NCBI RefSeq assembly: GCF_002159625.1
Contig: NZ_NFIZ01000010.1
Location: 1 to 64,000, forward strand
Origin: Olsenella sp. An285
GTDB lineage: Bacteria; Actinomycetota; Coriobacteriia; Coriobacteriales; Atopobiaceae
Reading direction: 5' to 3'
DNA length: 64,000 nucleotides
Below the pieces are notes generated by a model that was not told the DNA's origin, made no database searches, and worked only from the letters and a program-made list of their open reading frames with translations. This document shows positions 62,702 through 64,000 of this stretch, in pieces (position 1 is the stretch's first letter; every line of letters starts with the position of its first letter). Made by a program: the position numbers and the translations under genes.

Positions 62702-63526
62702 CGCGTGCATGAGGCCCTCGGGGTCGATCTTGTCCTGAATGCGGCGCAGGGTGCGGCGCAGCAGGCGCGAGACCTGCACCTGGGAGATGCCCAGGCGCTC
62801 AGCGATCTCCACCTGCGTGAGGCCCTCCTCGAAGCGCATCTTGACGACCTCCTGCTCGCGCGGGGAGAAGTCGGCGATGGCCTGCTCGAGGACGATGCGG
62901 TCGTCGGACGCGGCAAGGTCCGGGTCCTCCGTGGCGTAGTGGTCGATGACCGAGGGGGCCTCGTCGTCCTCGCCCGAGCCGCCGCCCTCCAGGGGCACGG
63001 AGCTGTAGGCGCTCGAGGACTCCATGGCCTCGAGGACCTCGTCCACCGTGGATCCCAGGTGCTCGGCGATCTCCGCCACCGAGGGGCTTCTCTGCAGCTG
63101 GTTGGTGAGCTCGTCGGTGGCCTGGTTGACCTTTGCGGAGAGCTCCTGGAGCCGGCGCGGCACGCGCACGGACCAGCCCTTGTCGCGGAAGTGGCGCTTG
63201 ATCTCGCCCATGATGGTGGGCGTGGCGTAGGTGGTGAACTCGAGGCCGCGCTCCGGGTCAAAGCGGTCAATGGCCTTGATGAGGCCGATCGTGCCCACCT
63301 GGATGAGGTCCTCGAGCGACTCCCCGCGGTTCTTGAACTTGGAGGCGAGGAAACGCACCAGGTTGAGGTGGCTCACGATGAGCTGGTCGCGCGCCTCGGA
63401 GTCCCCCTCCTGCTTGTAGCGGCGGAAGAGCTCGCGCGTGCGGTCCTTGTCCCAGGCGACTCTCCTCCCCGACCTGCGCGCCGCGCGCGAGGCCGCGGCG
63501 GGCAGCTCCTCGGGGGACCTACTCAT
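62699..63526 (-). CDS. Alternative sigma factor, SigB/SigF/SigG type
   Basis: A 275-residue group 3 sigma-70 factor. Region 2 (LIQVGTIGLIKAIDRFDPERGLEFTTYATPTIMGEIKRHF-like, about 75-115), region 3 (SPSVAEIAEHLGSTVDEVLEAM) and region 4.2 (TQVEIAERLGISQVQVSRLL) are all present. It overlaps the upstream anti-sigma gene by eight bases, matching the rsbW-sigB/spoIIAB-sigF arrangement. Likely role: general stress or envelope response; no sporulation genes are in view. Confidence 0.93.
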   Translation of the reverse strand: MSRSPEELPAAASRAARRSGRRVAWDKDRTRELFRRYKQEGDSEARDQLIVSHLNLVRFLASKFKNRGESLEDLIQVGTIGLIKAIDRFDPERGLEFTTYATPTIMGEIKRHFRDKGWSVRVPRRLQELSAKVNQATDELTNQLQRSPSVAEIAEHLGSTVDEVLEAMESSSAYSSVPLEGGGSGEDDEAPSVIDHYATEDPDLAASDDRIVLEQAIADFSPREQEVVKMRFEEGLTQVEIAERLGISQVQVSRLLRRTLRRIQDKIDPEGLMHA

Positions 63527-63887
63527 CGCGCGTCTCCCCCGATCGGATGACAAGGTGCAGCGTGCGGCCGTCCTCTGAGACGCTGAACACGTCGCACACC
63601 GCGGAGAGCAGCACCTCCACCAGGTCGAGGGCGTCGTCCTCCGGGTCCTTCTCGCCCAGCGAGAAGTCCATGACCATGCCCTCGGGAGAGAGCGAGAAGG
63701 ACACGTCGACCGTCTGGGGCGCCGTGGCGCAGCTGTAGACGAAGCCCTCCTCAGCCACCATGCGCACGTCCTCGACGGCATCGACGCTCATGTCGCAGCA
63801 CACCGCCAGGGTCGAGGCGCTCATGCGCACGGTGCGCGCGAACGCCGCCTCGGCGGGGACAACAAGCCTGACGTTCTTCTGGTCCAT
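63519..63887 (-). CDS. RsbW-like anti-sigma factor with altered ATP site
   Basis: A 123-residue protein with the pattern of the RsbW/SpoIIAB Bergerat-fold family, located directly upstream of its probable sigma target. The N-box where RsbW has E-x-x-x-N (EAVTNA type) reads VAEEGFVYSCA, so the metal-binding Asn is replaced by Tyr. It may bind the sigma factor without using ATP. Starts: two Met codons follow GGGAG; the second (63887) has the better spacing. Confidence 0.75.
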   Translation of the reverse strand: MDQKNVRLVVPAEAAFARTVRMSASTLAVCCDMSVDAVEDVRMVAEEGFVYSCATAPQTVDVSFSLSPEGMVMDFSLGEKDPEDDALDLVEVLLSAVCDVFSVSEDGRTLHLVIRSGETRDE

Positions 63888-63912
63888 CATCTCTCCCACT
63901 CGCTCCTGCCTG

Positions 63913-63999
63913 CTACTCGCCGTCCTGCGTGGTCTCTGCCGGGACGTCCTCGGCGCCCACGCTGCCGTACTCGACGTAGCGCACGGGCGTGCGGTCCGG
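63913..63999 (-). CDS. C-terminal end of an unidentified gene (runs off the window)
   Basis: Twenty-eight codons are visible and end in a TAG at 63915-63913. The peptide ends RYVEYGSVGAEDVPAETTQ plus DGE, an acidic tail that gives no family identity. It is co-directional and 25 bases upstream of the anti-sigma gene, so it is probably in the same operon. Confidence 0.5.
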   Translation of the reverse strand, partial: PDRTPVRYVEYGSVGAEDVPAETTQDGE

Positions 64000-64000
64000 G

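Overview
The window is high-GC bacterial chromosome (about two thirds G+C by eye) and looks like an actinobacterium of class Coriobacteriia, close to Olsenella/Atopobium. This is an inference from several things: a dcw cluster with sepF and no ftsA, single-chain iron-sulfur serine dehydratase, C1B (bleomycin-hydrolase type) aminopeptidases, a mannose-family PTS, and an SLH-anchored surface protein. Nearly all genes are on the minus strand. The plus-strand exceptions are a serine dehydratase, a metallo-beta-lactamase-fold protein, two aminopeptidases and RNase P RNA. I saw no phage, insertion sequence, CRISPR array, rRNA or integron.

Layout. 0-5.5 kb: a pyroglutamyl-peptidase operon with two membrane proteins (DUF969/DUF979), then serine dehydratase and an MBL-fold hydrolase. 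5.5-7.4 kb: three tRNA genes (Glu, Glu, Gln) and the CCA-adding enzyme. 7.4-12.7 kb: tandem C1B peptidases, a YigZ/IMPACT protein, a PTS EIIA-Glc and rnpB. 13-33.5 kb: a division and cell wall cluster that reads, in transcription order, mraZ rsmH ftsL ftsI murF mraY murD ftsW murG murC murB ftsQ ftsZ pgeF yggS sepF proC yggT divIVA. It makes the lipid-linked peptidoglycan precursor and the septal machinery; murE is not in it. 34-43.5 kb: housekeeping genes xerD, pyrG, a PARG-like macrodomain protein, recN, nadK, tlyA, xseB, nusB, an Asp23 protein and efp. 43.6-46.9 kb: a complete mannose-type PTS (EIIAB, EIIC, EIID, DUF956). 47.5-55.5 kb: pepQ, a degenerate AroB-like protein, shikimate kinase, a YqeG phosphatase, mltG, ruvX and alaS. 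55.8-61 kb: a large SLH-anchored surface protein broken by two frameshifts and its probable LuxR-type regulator. 61.3-64 kb: an AI-2E family transporter, an alternative sigma factor, an RsbW-like anti-sigma factor, and the tail of one more gene.

The most unusual signal is in the intergenic DNA. Many gaps carry a short word or palindrome repeated two to four times within that gap, and most words differ from gap to gap. Running through them is a recurring nonamer GAGAAGAAC, nearly always preceded by C (14 intergenic copies, in both orientations). Some words recur far apart: the palindrome with core TGAGGCCTCA at 12.7 and 48.7 kb, and the GCACTCATGAGTGC family at 4.5, 22.6 and 47.4 kb. A separate palindromic element of about 45 bp begins exactly at the TGA stop codon of three unrelated genes. 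All positions were read by eye. Gene functions rest on recognised family motifs, not on database searches.
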